Notes under the pieces: generated by a model
What the model saw: only the letters and a program-made list of their open reading frames with translations
Told to the model about the DNA's origin: nothing
Database searches by the model: none
Translations under genes and position numbers: made by a program
Shown: positions 26,134-35,687 of the stretch, one piece after another
Layout: every line of letters starts with the position of its first letter
How positions within the stretch are numbered: position 1 is the stretch's first letter
Source: an uncultured Prevotellaceae bacterium
Lineage (GTDB): Bacteria > Bacteroidota > Bacteroidia > Bacteroidales > Bacteroidaceae
DNA: 64,000 bases
NCBI GenBank assembly: GCA_900318885.1
Contig: ONMN01000006.1
Span: 1 to 64,000 of the forward strand
Direction: 5' to 3'

Positions 26134-28082
26134 AGAAACTACTATATTTTTTCACTCTTAGCAGTTTGCTCTTGGCTGTTGGCTGTGCCCGAATGGGTTC
26201 GCCTGACGGTGGATGGTACGACGATGACCCTCCTCGCGTCGTTAGCGCGACACCAGCCGACCAGTCAACCAATGTGACGACACAGAAAATCACCATCCTG
26301 TTTGACGAATTTATCAAACTGGAAGATCCGACACAGAATGTTATCGTCTCTCCGCCACAGTTGGAGATGCCGGAAATACAGGCTAAGGGCAAGAAGATTG
26401 TAGTGGAACTGAAGGATTCGCTGAAGCCCAATACCACTTATACAATTGATTTCAGTGATGCCATCAGCGACAACAATGAAGGTAACCCCATGGGTAACTT
26501 CACCTATACTTTCTCGACAGGCGAACAGATAGACACCTTTGAGGTAGCAGGATACGTGATTGATGCCTCGAATCTCGAGCCTGTGAAAGGTATCAGCGTT
26601 GGACTTTACAACAATCTGGCCGACTCTGTATTCCGTACAGAGCCCTTGATGCGCGTCTCGCGTACTGATGCTTCTGGTCATTTTGTTATCAAAGGTGTTG
26701 CCCCAGGAGAATATCGCGTCTATGCCTTGCAGGATGCCGACGGTGACTTCAAATTCACGCAGAAGAGCGAGATGATAGCCTTCTCGCACCAGACCTACAA
26801 GCCCTCTGCAGGGCCGGATATTCGTCAAGATACTATCTGGCGTGACACCTTGCACATCGACAATATCCTGCGGGTACCCTATACCCATTTCTATCCTGAT
26901 GATGTCGTTATGCTGGCCTTTCAGGAACTGCAAACGGACCGCTATCTGCTGAAACAGCCCGACCGTACAGATGCCGATCGCATCAAACTCTTCTTCAGTT
27001 ACGGCAACGAGCAACTGCCCATCATCAAAGGTCTGAATTTCGACGCAGATTCAGCCTTCGTCGTCGAACACAATGCGAAGAAAGACTCGATTACCTATTG
27101 GCTCCGTGATACAACGCTTATCAATACGGACACACTGACCCTCTCGATGGAGTATCTGATAACCGACAGCACAGGTGTGTTGATCAGTCAGACAGACACC
27201 ATTGACGTCGTTGCCAAGACGTCCTATGCTAAACGACAGAAGGAAAAACAAAAGGAGTATGAGAGTTGGCAGAAGGAACAAGAGAAGAGAAAGAAGCGCG
27301 AAGAGCCTTACGACAGCATCTACCCCGTCAAACCGCTGGAGGTGAAAATAAATGTACCCCAGTCTCTCAATCCTATCAGTAAGGTCTTTATTAACATTCC
27401 GACCCCTCTGGCAAAAGCCGACACCTCGGCTGTACACCTCTATTCACAGATAGACTCTCTTTGGTATCGTGCTCCTTTTGAAGTCATACGCCTTGACTCC
27501 GTGATGGGACGTTTCGAACTATTGGCAGAATGGCAGCCAGGAACGGAATATAGTTTGGAGGTTGACTCAGCAGCCTTTGTAGATATTTATGGGTTTGTTT
27601 CAGACCCCATCAAGCAAGGTATCAAAGCCAGACCTCTCGAGGAACTCAGTTCGCTGGTGTTCCGTTTGAGTGGTGTGCGCGACACGGGAATTGTTGTCCA
27701 ACTGTTGGATAAGGATGACAAATGTTTGCGTCAGCTTAGGGCTGCCAACGACGGCGAGGCAGCATTCTTCTATCTCGAGCCTGGCAATTACTATGCTCGT
27801 GCCTTTGTCGACCGTAACGGCAACGACTTATGGGATACGGGTAACTACGATGACGACCAGCAACCCGAGGATGTCTACTATTATTCCAGCGAAATAGAGT
27901 GTAAGGCAAATTGGGACGTTACGAAACAATGGAATCTGACAGGCAGGCCTCGTAACCAGCAGAAGCCGGGAGCTCTTGTCAAGCAGAAGGACACCAAGGA
28001 AAAGAAGCAGAAGAAGAACCGTAATGCAGAACGCGCCCGTCAGTTGGGCATAGAATATGTGCAGAAACAATTGGTAAAATAG
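26130..28082 (+). CDS. Lipoprotein with an N-terminal Ig-like (Big_5/SbsA-type) domain
   Basis: The 650-residue protein has a lipoprotein signal with lipobox AVGC. An Ig-like domain of the SbsA type follows (about 30-130): PPRVVSATPADQSTNV, then ITILFDEFIKL and NTTYTIDFSDAI. Next comes a carboxypeptidase-like regulatory fold (about 135-215, EVAGYVID to GEYRVYALQDADGD), and a long beta-rich remainder. A Lys/Glu-rich segment occurs near 365-395 and a basic tail near 620-640. Homologues of this length next to GH3-like genes are common in Bacteroidales and remain uncharacterised. Translation is coupled to the GH3-like gene by a 4-bp overlap. Confidence 0.85.
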   Translation: MKKLLYFFTLSSLLLAVGCARMGSPDGGWYDDDPPRVVSATPADQSTNVTTQKITILFDEFIKLEDPTQNVIVSPPQLEMPEIQAKGKKIVVELKDSLKPNTTYTIDFSDAISDNNEGNPMGNFTYTFSTGEQIDTFEVAGYVIDASNLEPVKGISVGLYNNLADSVFRTEPLMRVSRTDASGHFVIKGVAPGEYRVYALQDADGDFKFTQKSEMIAFSHQTYKPSAGPDIRQDTIWRDTLHIDNILRVPYTHFYPDDVVMLAFQELQTDRYLLKQPDRTDADRIKLFFSYGNEQLPIIKGLNFDADSAFVVEHNAKKDSITYWLRDTTLINTDTLTLSMEYLITDSTGVLISQTDTIDVVAKTSYAKRQKEKQKEYESWQKEQEKRKKREEPYDSIYPVKPLEVKINVPQSLNPISKVFINIPTPLAKADTSAVHLYSQIDSLWYRAPFEVIRLDSVMGRFELLAEWQPGTEYSLEVDSAAFVDIYGFVSDPIKQGIKARPLEELSSLVFRLSGVRDTGIVVQLLDKDDKCLRQLRAANDGEAAFFYLEPGNYYARAFVDRNGNDLWDTGNYDDDQQPEDVYYYSSEIECKANWDVTKQWNLTGRPRNQQKPGALVKQKDTKEKKQKKNRNAERARQLGIEYVQKQLVK

Positions 28083-28089
28083 ATCATAA

Positions 28090-28944
28090 ATGGAAAAGAT
28101 GAATAATATGATGAAAAAGATATCGGCAATGGTGTTGGTGAAGGGTGCTTTGCTTTTCAGCCTCTTTACCTTCTTGCCGTTAAGTGCCAGCGCACAATGT
28201 GGCATTGAGAATACAGCCTTTAAGACGGGCGAATTTCTCAGTTACGACCTCTACTTCAACTGGAAGTTTGTGTGGGTCAAAGTGGGAACGGCCTCCATGT
28301 CTACTGTGCAAACAAAATACAAGGGACAGAACGCTTTCCGTAGCAGTTTAGTAACACGTGGAAACAGCCAGTTAGACAATGTATTCATGATGCGCGACAC
28401 CTTGTTGTGCTATACCGATATGGATATTTCGCCACTCTATTTCCGCAAAGGCGCACGCGAAGGTGACCGCTACTATGTAGACGAGTTGTGGTACAGCTAT
28501 CCCAATACCAATTGCCACCTGAAGATGCATCGTATCGACTCTGATGGAGAGGTACACTGGAAAGAGGCTGAGTATAAGGACTGCATCTATGACATGATGA
28601 GTATTTTTATGCGTGCTCGCAACTTTGACGCTTCGAAACTGAAGGTTGGCGAGAATATTCCCATGCCCATCAGTGATGCTAAGAGTCTGTCGAACTCGTG
28701 GCTGAAATATACGGGCAAGACGACACTGAAGATGAAGAACAACAACGACAAGTATCGTTGTCTCGTTTTCTCGTTCATCGAGCGTGAGGACGGAAAGAAC
28801 CACGAGCTCATCCGTTTCTACATCACCGACGACAAAAACCACATGCCCGTACGTCTTGATATGTTCCTGTCGTTTGGTTCTGCAAAGGCCTATCTCTCAG
28901 GATTTAAAGGACTGCGTAACCCCTTGGAATCGAAAGAAAAATGA
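28090..28944 (+). CDS. DUF3108-domain periplasmic protein
   Basis: The 284-residue protein has a signal peptide (about residues 8-35; ATGs at 28090 and 28111 are both possible starts). The rest is a beta-rich DUF3108 domain, beginning FKTGEFLSYDLYFNWKFVWV and containing repeated aromatic strands. DUF3108 proteins are periplasmic and of unknown function. It sits 7 bp after the Ig-like lipoprotein gene and overlaps the next gene by 4 bp. Confidence 0.85.
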   Translation: MEKMNNMMKKISAMVLVKGALLFSLFTFLPLSASAQCGIENTAFKTGEFLSYDLYFNWKFVWVKVGTASMSTVQTKYKGQNAFRSSLVTRGNSQLDNVFMMRDTLLCYTDMDISPLYFRKGAREGDRYYVDELWYSYPNTNCHLKMHRIDSDGEVHWKEAEYKDCIYDMMSIFMRARNFDASKLKVGENIPMPISDAKSLSNSWLKYTGKTTLKMKNNNDKYRCLVFSFIEREDGKNHELIRFYITDDKNHMPVRLDMFLSFGSAKAYLSGFKGLRNPLESKEK

Positions 28945-29786
28945 CGGAAAGAACATTAGCCATGCGCCAGAAGATGGAGGCATTCACCGACGCAGGCCTC
29001 TACGAACAGGATGAGCACATCGACTTCCTGCCCGAGGGTCACATCTACCTCTATCGTGGCGAAGTCCAGCTGTTGCCCGTCAGTAGCCTTGTGGGTTATT
29101 TCTTCGAGCCTTTTGACGGACAGCGCATAGCCTTGCGCCAACAGGAACGTTACGGCATTCCGGCAGAAGAGACGCTCCGCAAGTGGAACCGTACGGGCTG
29201 TATGGCAAGCGAGGTGGGTACCTTCATGCACGAACAGACGGAGAACTACTTCAAGAACGGACGGTTTGAGACCACTTATCAGTTCTGCTACGAAGGCGAG
29301 ACGGAGGAGGTCAACATTGAGCCCGAACGCCAGCACTTCCTGCGCTTCGTCAACGATTATCACATCCGTCCCTATCGTCAGGAGTGGCCCGTTTACGATG
29401 TTCCCCTGAACATTGCCGGCACTATCGACCTGATTTGCAAGGACGTGGACGGCGACTTCATCATCTACGACTGGAAGCGTAGCCGTAAGGTGGTGGATGG
29501 CACAGGCCGTCCCATTGTCGAAGGTTTTGGTGGCAAGATGTCTCTCAACGGCATCAGCGTGCCCGATACGTCGTACTATCACTATTGCCTCCAGCAGAAC
29601 CTTTACCGATATATGCTTCAAGAGCATTACGGCATTCGTGTCAAGGCCCTGAACCTGGTGGTGCTTTGTGCTGATTACGACAACTACAAGTTGGTGCCCG
29701 TTCCCATCATGAACGACGTGATTGACCAGATTGTCAACATTTGCAAGGTGCGCGACTTAGGCCACAGTCTGTTAGATAATAGATAA
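28941..29786 (+). CDS. PD-(D/E)XK nuclease-like protein
   Basis: The 281-residue cytoplasmic protein shows the elements of a Cas4/RecB-type PD-(D/E)XK nuclease. A His-containing helix EVGTFMHEQTENYF is followed by the strand NIAGTIDLICKDVDG with its Asp, then FIIYDWKRSRK with the D-x-K pair, and finally a YHYCLQQNLYRYML helix of the QhxxY type. There are no Cys clusters of the Cas4 type and no helicase or phage gene nearby. It lies in an operon of envelope proteins and an ABC ATPase, overlapping the DUF3108 gene by 4 bp. The nuclease assignment rests on motif spacing. Confidence 0.72.
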   Translation: MTERTLAMRQKMEAFTDAGLYEQDEHIDFLPEGHIYLYRGEVQLLPVSSLVGYFFEPFDGQRIALRQQERYGIPAEETLRKWNRTGCMASEVGTFMHEQTENYFKNGRFETTYQFCYEGETEEVNIEPERQHFLRFVNDYHIRPYRQEWPVYDVPLNIAGTIDLICKDVDGDFIIYDWKRSRKVVDGTGRPIVEGFGGKMSLNGISVPDTSYYHYCLQQNLYRYMLQEHYGIRVKALNLVVLCADYDNYKLVPVPIMNDVIDQIVNICKVRDLGHSLLDNR

Positions 29787-29805
29787 AAGTTAAGAGATAA
29801 TAGTT

Positions 29806-30582
29806 ATGCAGACCGTCGTATTAGAGAATCTGACCATAGGTTACGCCACCAAAGGACAAGAAAAAGTGGTGGCCAAGGGGTTGAATGCCGCCATCAACAG
29901 TGGTCAGCTGACGTGTCTGTTAGGACAAAACGGTATAGGCAAATCGACGCTCCTGCGCACGCTCTCTGCCTTTCAGCCTAAGCTGGATGGAAACATCAGA
30001 ATGGAGGGTAGGGAAATCGCGGAGTTTACCGACAAGGAACTTAGTCGCATCATCGGTGTGGTGTTGACGGAGAAGCCAGATGTCAGGAATATGTCCGTAG
30101 AAGAACTCGTGGGCTTGGGACGCTCGCCGTATACGGGCTTCTGGGGCGGGCTGACGGACGAAGACCACGCAATAGTTCGCGAGTCTATCCAATTGGTGGG
30201 TATTGAGTCGCTGAGCCAACGCATGGTGCACACACTGAGCGACGGAGAGCGCCAGAAGGTGATGATAGCCAAGGCGCTGGCTCAACAGACGCCCATCATC
30301 TATCTGGACGAACCGACGGCCTTCCTCGATTATCCCAGCAAGGTCGAAACCATGCAATTGTTGCGTCGCCTGGCTATTCAGCAACAGAAGACCATTTTCC
30401 TCTCTACCCACGACGTGGAACTGTCCCTGCAAGTAGCCGACTGCATCTGGCTGATGGAACCCGATATGCTCAGCGTGGGAACACCTCGAGAACTGGCTGT
30501 GCAGGGTGCTCTGAGCCGATTCATCGAGCGTGCCGATATCACATTCGACAAGGAAACACTTCAAATAAGAGTACTATGCTAG
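29806..30582 (+). CDS. ABC transporter ATP-binding protein (FecE/BtuD-like)
   Basis: The 258-residue ATPase has Walker A GQNGIGKST (40-48), the signature LSDGERQK (about 144), and Walker B YLDEPTAFLD with Asp168 and Glu169. The pattern fits the iron-siderophore, heme or cobalamin importer class. No permease or binding protein is encoded next to it, so its membrane partner must be elsewhere. Its end overlaps the following PLP-enzyme gene by 7 bp. Because that gene is most like CobD, a link to corrinoid uptake or salvage is a reasonable guess. Confidence 0.88.
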   Translation: MQTVVLENLTIGYATKGQEKVVAKGLNAAINSGQLTCLLGQNGIGKSTLLRTLSAFQPKLDGNIRMEGREIAEFTDKELSRIIGVVLTEKPDVRNMSVEELVGLGRSPYTGFWGGLTDEDHAIVRESIQLVGIESLSQRMVHTLSDGERQKVMIAKALAQQTPIIYLDEPTAFLDYPSKVETMQLLRRLAIQQQKTIFLSTHDVELSLQVADCIWLMEPDMLSVGTPRELAVQGALSRFIERADITFDKETLQIRVLC

Positions 30583-31592
30583 AAGGTCACGGAGACGACA
30601 TTTACCGCTACGACGATCTGGTGAAGATGAACTTCAGCAGCAACATCTATCAGCATGCCGATTTGACAGCGCTGAAAGAATTTCTGAAGGAACATTTCGA
30701 CCTGATAGCTAACTATCCGGAACCCCAGCCGCGTAGTCTCGAACGCCTGATAGCCTTGAAGGAAGGCATATCGCCAGAGGCCGTTCTGGTGACCAACGGT
30801 GCTACGGAGGCTATTTACATGATTGCCGCCCACTTCAAGAATAGCGCTTCTGTCATTCCCCAGCCGACGTTCAACGAGTATGCTGACGCCTGCAGGCAGT
30901 TCAACCACATCATCTCCTACGAGAATAACGACGAAATGACCGAGTTGCCGCGCGACCGCGTCTACTGGATATGCAATCCCAATAATCCGTCGGGCAACGT
31001 GCTGATGAAGGGATTTATGGACTACGTCGTGCGTCGTTCGCCACGCTATGCCTTCGTCGTCGACCAGTCGTACGAAGGCTATACGAAGGAACCGCTATTG
31101 CAGGCTCGTGAGATGATAGACGTGCCAAACCTGCTGATGCTCCATTCGCTCAGCAAGACCTATGCGGTGCCAGGTTTGCGTTTGGGCTACATCACAGGCC
31201 ATCCTAACACCATCCAGCTGTTGCGCCAACACCGCCACCCCTGGGCCATGAACGCCCTGAGCATCGAGGCAGGGAAATTCTTGTTGAAGAAAGGCAAGCC
31301 CGCTATCAGCAATCTGGAGGAATATCTGGAGGAGACTCAGCGTTTCCGTTCTAACCTGCGTGAGGTCAAAGGCGTTCGCATCTTCGAGACCAAGACGAAC
31401 TATATGCTTTGCGAACTGGAAAACGCAACGTCCACCGATCTGAAATACCACCTCATTCACGAGCACGGAATGCTCATCCGCGACTGTAGCAACTTCTACG
31501 GTCTCGACAACCACTTCTTCCGCGTCTCAGCCCAGCTCCCCGAAGAAAACGACGCCCTCGTCACCGCCATCCGCGACTATTTGGAAGCGTGA
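30576..31592 (+). CDS. PLP-dependent aminotransferase, CobD/HisC-like
   Basis: The 338-residue class I/II aminotransferase-fold protein begins HGDDIYRYDDLVKMNFSSNI, the start typical of threonine-phosphate decarboxylase CobD. It carries the PLP-binding CNPNNPSG segment and the Schiff-base Lys194 in HSLSKTYAVPGLRLGY. CobD makes the aminopropanol linker of cobalamin from threonine phosphate; HisC acts in histidine synthesis and has a similar sequence. No other cobalamin or histidine gene is in the window, and a BtuD-like ATPase overlaps it upstream. I favour a CobD-like role, with moderate confidence. It is the last gene of the six-gene operon. Confidence 0.82.
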   Translation: MLEGHGDDIYRYDDLVKMNFSSNIYQHADLTALKEFLKEHFDLIANYPEPQPRSLERLIALKEGISPEAVLVTNGATEAIYMIAAHFKNSASVIPQPTFNEYADACRQFNHIISYENNDEMTELPRDRVYWICNPNNPSGNVLMKGFMDYVVRRSPRYAFVVDQSYEGYTKEPLLQAREMIDVPNLLMLHSLSKTYAVPGLRLGYITGHPNTIQLLRQHRHPWAMNALSIEAGKFLLKKGKPAISNLEEYLEETQRFRSNLREVKGVRIFETKTNYMLCELENATSTDLKYHLIHEHGMLIRDCSNFYGLDNHFFRVSAQLPEENDALVTAIRDYLEA

Positions 31593-31635
31593 TTCCATAG
31601 CTTTGCGTTATTTTTGCTACAAAAATAGCAAAAAA

Positions 31636-31667
31636 TTTGGAAAAATCGAAAATCTTTCATATCTTTG
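31636..31667 (+). promoter_or_regulatory. Promoter of the C10 peptidase gene
   Basis: TTTG at 31636-31639, a 20-bp spacer and TATCTTTG at 31660-31667. A 9-bp hairpin (31611-31634, TTTTTGCTA and complement) lies just upstream and may mark the end of the preceding operon. Confidence 0.75.
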
Positions 31668-31711
31668 CAAAATAAACTCCTAAAACAATTACAAACAAAA
31701 ACTTTAAGCGT

Positions 31712-34700
31712 ATGAAAAAGTCCTATTTGTTACTCCTCATGCTCTTCGTCAGCATTGTGGCGATGGGTGGACCAGTGACTCCTGATGAGGCACGGCAAAA
31801 GATTACGAAGTTTATGAATCCTCGCCGTGCAAGTGCCATTAGCGAGAGTTCTCTGCAATTGGTGGCCACGAGCCATTATCAGGTGCAGAAAGAAGTAATG
31901 GCAGCAAGCTATTATGTGTTTAACGTGGGCGAAGGACAGGGCTTCGTTATTGCTGCTGCCGACGACCGTGTTCCTGCTGTGTTGGGATATTCGTCTAATG
32001 GTAAGTTCGACCCTCGGCACATGCCGGATAATATGAGGGCTTGGCTGCAGGGCTATGATGACCAGATGGCATATCTGAACAAGCATCCGGAGGCTGCTGC
32101 CCCACGAAAGACAGTCTCAGGTGGTAGTATTGCCCCGTTGTTGCAATCAGAGTGGAATCAGGGTAATCCTTACAACCTGCTTTGTCCGGAGGATGATGGA
32201 AAGCATAGTGTTACGGGTTGTGTGGCTACGGCTATGGCTCAGGTGATGTATTATTGGCAGTGGCCTAAGCAGACCGTTGCCGAGATTCCGGGTTATACAT
32301 CTGGTACAAAGAAATTTGAAATGCCTGCAATAGCTGCTGGAACACCCATTGACTGGGGCAATATGGTGCCCAAATATACAGGCAGTGAGACGGACGCTCA
32401 GAATCAAGCTGTTGCTGAACTGATGTTGTTATGTGGAACGGCTGTGCAGATGAACTATACTGCCAGTTCAAGCGCTGCCTCTGCTTCCTATGTGGCTGAT
32501 GCCTGGGTCAATTATTTGGACTATGACGCTGCAACGATTTACGAGGACCGAAGTAACTATCGACTGGCAGCATGGAACCAGAAGGTATACAACGAACTGG
32601 CAGCACGACGCCCTGTGCTCTATTCTGGTCAGTCGAGTGGTACTGGTCACGCTTTTGTGATTGATGGCTATGATGGCGACGACTATTTCCACGTCAATTG
32701 GGGTTGGGGTGGTGGTAGCAACGACTATTTCCTGCTCTCAATTCTTGACCCAGGCAGCAACTCTGGCATTGGTGCCAGCAGCAGTACTGACGGTTATAGC
32801 TATGATCAGGGTGCTATCTTCGGTGCACAACCCAATACGGGTATTATTCCAACCATTACCCCCATTATGACAACAAGTTCTATTAGTGCCCCTTCTGGTT
32901 TAGAGGTTACAAGAACAGCAACAACACAAGATTTCCAGGTAGATGTTACTGCCAGTTTCTGGAATATGACAGGCATAACATATACATTTGATATGGGTTA
33001 TGGTGTTTATGACGAGAGGGATATCCTGTTGACTGTTGAGCCTTTAGGGTCTTATACGTTGGACAGTGGCTATGGTTATCGTAATGCCAAAGCGACTATC
33101 TCTTTTGGTGCTAACATTACCAGCGGAAGTTATATTATAAAACCAATCAGTCGTGAGACAGGCGCTGAGACATGGTATCCCAACAAAGGTACTGAAACTT
33201 ATTTCCTGACTGCAACCATCAGCGACAATACGCTGACGCTCCAAGAGCCTACGTTTGGACTGACAGGTTCGATAGAGCCAACGGGCAAGCAGGAGGTCGG
33301 TTCGCCTTTGAATCTGACAGCAACTATCACCAATAACGGTACGCTGTTCAATGGACAAATCTTCCTTTTAGTTGATGGCAACTTGGCCTGCGGACGCCAC
33401 TTCGATATTGATGCGGGAGCAACAGAAAATATCGACTTCTCTTTCATTCCTGATTCTGAGGGTCCGAAGACAGTTACATTATGTACGCGCTCATGGAATA
33501 ACAATAGCAATTCGTATGACTACAATGCATTTATTACAGGCAATGTTACCGTTGATGCTGCCGTTGCTGCCAATCTGTCGATGTATCCTACGACGAAGAA
33601 TGCTGTTCAGGAAGGAAGGAATATGGTTGTGAAGCAAAACTATGTGGTGGTCAACGTCCAGGTGACTAACAACGGCAGTTCGGACTACGACAACGACGTC
33701 ATAGTCAAATTGTATAAACTGATCAGCGAAACCAAAGGTTCATTGGCAGGTAAAGTCAGCAAGACCATTCAGCTGGCCGCAGGAGCCTCTACTGACGTAG
33801 ATTTGCAGATTGACGGACTGGAGGACGGAGCAAAGTATTACTACTATGTCTTCTATAAGTCTGTGGGCAAGGAAGTCAAGGGTTATCAGTACTCTCCGAT
33901 GTTTACCGTCAGTCTGGAAAGTGGCGAGGAGCCGCAGGAAGAGACAGCCTACTATCTGGTGAGCGGCCTGAACGAATGGAGCACGACAGACCAGTCGTAT
34001 GCCTTCACGAAGCTTGACGACGGCAAGACGTGGGAAATCACGTTCCCTGCCAACGGTGCAGACTTGTATATGAAGGTTGCACCGGGTTCGGCCTACGACA
34101 ATCAGGAGACCTTCTGGGACAACTTGCTCTGCGCCTCTGTCGACCAGTGTACTGACCTTACTGGTACGATGGTGAAGGGTAACGCTGGTGCTTGGAAACT
34201 CCTTGCATCCAACAATGCCAAGGATTATACTATGCGCATAGTGCCCAGCGAGATGACCTACGAGATTACCTTCACCCAACAGGATGTGCCCTTCGTGCCC
34301 GAAGCACCTTATTATTATATAGGTACTGGCACCAATTGGGTTTACGACGCCACTCAGGTGTTTGTCGCTCAGAACGACGGAACCCACCAAATTACGGTTC
34401 CTGCCGTCTATGGCGACGACGGAAATATGTGGTTCAAGATTGCTCCAGCCAACGCCATTGCCGCTAACGGTGACATTACGTGGAGCCACCTGTTCAGTAC
34501 TGACGACGAGAACTACACGAAGTTAAGTGGAACGATGTCGATTGGCGACGGTCAGGCTTGGATGAGGCCCCAGGTCGACGGTGCAGAGTCGTACACCATT
34601 ACGATTAATCCTGAAACGAAGGCCATTGCCATCCAGTTGAACATGCCGAAGGTTATGCTCGATCCCGAGTTGGCCATCCAAGCCAATGAGCATTTCGACA

Positions 34701-35608
34701 GCGAACAGGGCTTCGTCGGTATACTTGGCCAGCCCTTCAACTCGCCCGCGCTGATCAACCCGCACAACGTGTCTCCTATTGTGTGGACATCAAGCAATCC
34801 TGGTGTTGCTACCGTCGACGAAAATGGCGTGGTAACCCTCTTGTCCATTGGTGGAACGCAAATCAAGGCCGATTTTGCCGGCAACGATGACTACAATCCC
34901 GGCTATGCAGAATACTACCTGGAAGTCTCGGATACCATAGGTTACGTGATAGAGGACGACGGTACTGTCACTATCGTTGGTGGCAGCGACGTGACGGGCG
35001 ACGTAGTGATTGGTGAAACGGTAGTCATCGAAGGTAAGACCTATCAGGTGACAGGCATTGGCGACAATGCATTCAATGGCAATACCGCCATCACTTCGAT
35101 TACGATACCCGACGGCATCAACACCATCGGTGCAGGCGCCTTCGACGGTTGCAGCCAGCTGACGACGATTATCATCGGTAAGGGCGTGACCGCTATCGGC
35201 GAGAAGGCCTTTGCACACATCGGAATACCGGCAAATGGCCCACGACGTACGGAGGGCGAGGGCCTGCTCGTGAAGTGCTATGCCGAGAACGTGCCCACAA
35301 CGGCAGCAGACGCCTTCGAGGGCAGTCCTATCAGCAGTGGTACGCTGTTGGTAGAAGACAATAGCGTTATGGCCTATTATGAAGCAACTCCTTGGGGTCA
35401 GTTTGGAACCGTTATGGGCTTCAATGGCACTACAGGCATTGAACGCCTTGTGAACGGCATGGGCGGTGGTTCCGTCAGCGTCTTCTCACTGAACGGCAAC
35501 AAGCTGGCTGAGACGCAAGGTGCAGGTCTGAAGCAGGTGCTGAACACACTGCCAAAGGGTGTCTACATCATCCGCGTCGGCAACAACAGCAAGGCCATTC
35601 GCAACTAA
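31712..35608 (+). CDS. Large secreted C10 (streptopain-type) cysteine peptidase with adhesin-like C-terminal domains
   Basis: The 1298-residue protein has a signal peptide, an inhibitory propeptide (about 20-130) and a C10 catalytic domain. The nucleophile is Cys170 in SVTGCVATAMAQVMYYWQWP and the catalytic His is His313 in SGTGHAFVIDGY, followed by HVNWGWGG. Behind it come several beta-sandwich domains (about 390-730), two repeats resembling SusE/SusF starch-binding modules (about 745-850 and 865-965), and a Big_2-type Ig domain (about 990-1070, VWTSSNPGVATVDENG). A BspA-type leucine-rich segment (about 1075-1170) and a type IX-like sorting tail (GVYIIRVGNNSKAIRN) finish the chain. It probably acts on the cell surface or outside the cell. 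A terminator hairpin follows at 35635. Confidence 0.92.
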   Translation: MKKSYLLLLMLFVSIVAMGGPVTPDEARQKITKFMNPRRASAISESSLQLVATSHYQVQKEVMAASYYVFNVGEGQGFVIAAADDRVPAVLGYSSNGKFDPRHMPDNMRAWLQGYDDQMAYLNKHPEAAAPRKTVSGGSIAPLLQSEWNQGNPYNLLCPEDDGKHSVTGCVATAMAQVMYYWQWPKQTVAEIPGYTSGTKKFEMPAIAAGTPIDWGNMVPKYTGSETDAQNQAVAELMLLCGTAVQMNYTASSSAASASYVADAWVNYLDYDAATIYEDRSNYRLAAWNQKVYNELAARRPVLYSGQSSGTGHAFVIDGYDGDDYFHVNWGWGGGSNDYFLLSILDPGSNSGIGASSSTDGYSYDQGAIFGAQPNTGIIPTITPIMTTSSISAPSGLEVTRTATTQDFQVDVTASFWNMTGITYTFDMGYGVYDERDILLTVEPLGSYTLDSGYGYRNAKATISFGANITSGSYIIKPISRETGAETWYPNKGTETYFLTATISDNTLTLQEPTFGLTGSIEPTGKQEVGSPLNLTATITNNGTLFNGQIFLLVDGNLACGRHFDIDAGATENIDFSFIPDSEGPKTVTLCTRSWNNNSNSYDYNAFITGNVTVDAAVAANLSMYPTTKNAVQEGRNMVVKQNYVVVNVQVTNNGSSDYDNDVIVKLYKLISETKGSLAGKVSKTIQLAAGASTDVDLQIDGLEDGAKYYYYVFYKSVGKEVKGYQYSPMFTVSLESGEEPQEETAYYLVSGLNEWSTTDQSYAFTKLDDGKTWEITFPANGADLYMKVAPGSAYDNQETFWDNLLCASVDQCTDLTGTMVKGNAGAWKLLASNNAKDYTMRIVPSEMTYEITFTQQDVPFVPEAPYYYIGTGTNWVYDATQVFVAQNDGTHQITVPAVYGDDGNMWFKIAPANAIAANGDITWSHLFSTDDENYTKLSGTMSIGDGQAWMRPQVDGAESYTITINPETKAIAIQLNMPKVMLDPELAIQANEHFDSEQGFVGILGQPFNSPALINPHNVSPIVWTSSNPGVATVDENGVVTLLSIGGTQIKADFAGNDDYNPGYAEYYLEVSDTIGYVIEDDGTVTIVGGSDVTGDVVIGETVVIEGKTYQVTGIGDNAFNGNTAITSITIPDGINTIGAGAFDGCSQLTTIIIGKGVTAIGEKAFAHIGIPANGPRRTEGEGLLVKCYAENVPTTAADAFEGSPISSGTLLVEDNSVMAYYEATPWGQFGTVMGFNGTTGIERLVNGMGGGSVSVFSLNGNKLAETQGAGLKQVLNTLPKGVYIIRVGNNSKAIRN

Positions 35609-35634
35609 TACTACCCAAGAATGAATCTCCAAAG

Positions 35635-35666
35635 GGGCATCTGCAACAACGCTGGTGCCCTTTTTT
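35635..35666 (+). terminator. Terminator after the C10 peptidase gene
   Basis: A 7-bp stem (35635-35641 with 35654-35660) is followed by six T. Confidence 0.85.
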
Positions 35667-35687
35667 CTTGTACGCAGCCCAAAGGAA

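Noticed and set aside
28941..29786. CRISPR Cas4 nuclease
   Set aside because: The four Cys ligands of Cas4 are absent and there is no CRISPR locus; only the nuclease-fold motifs are shared.
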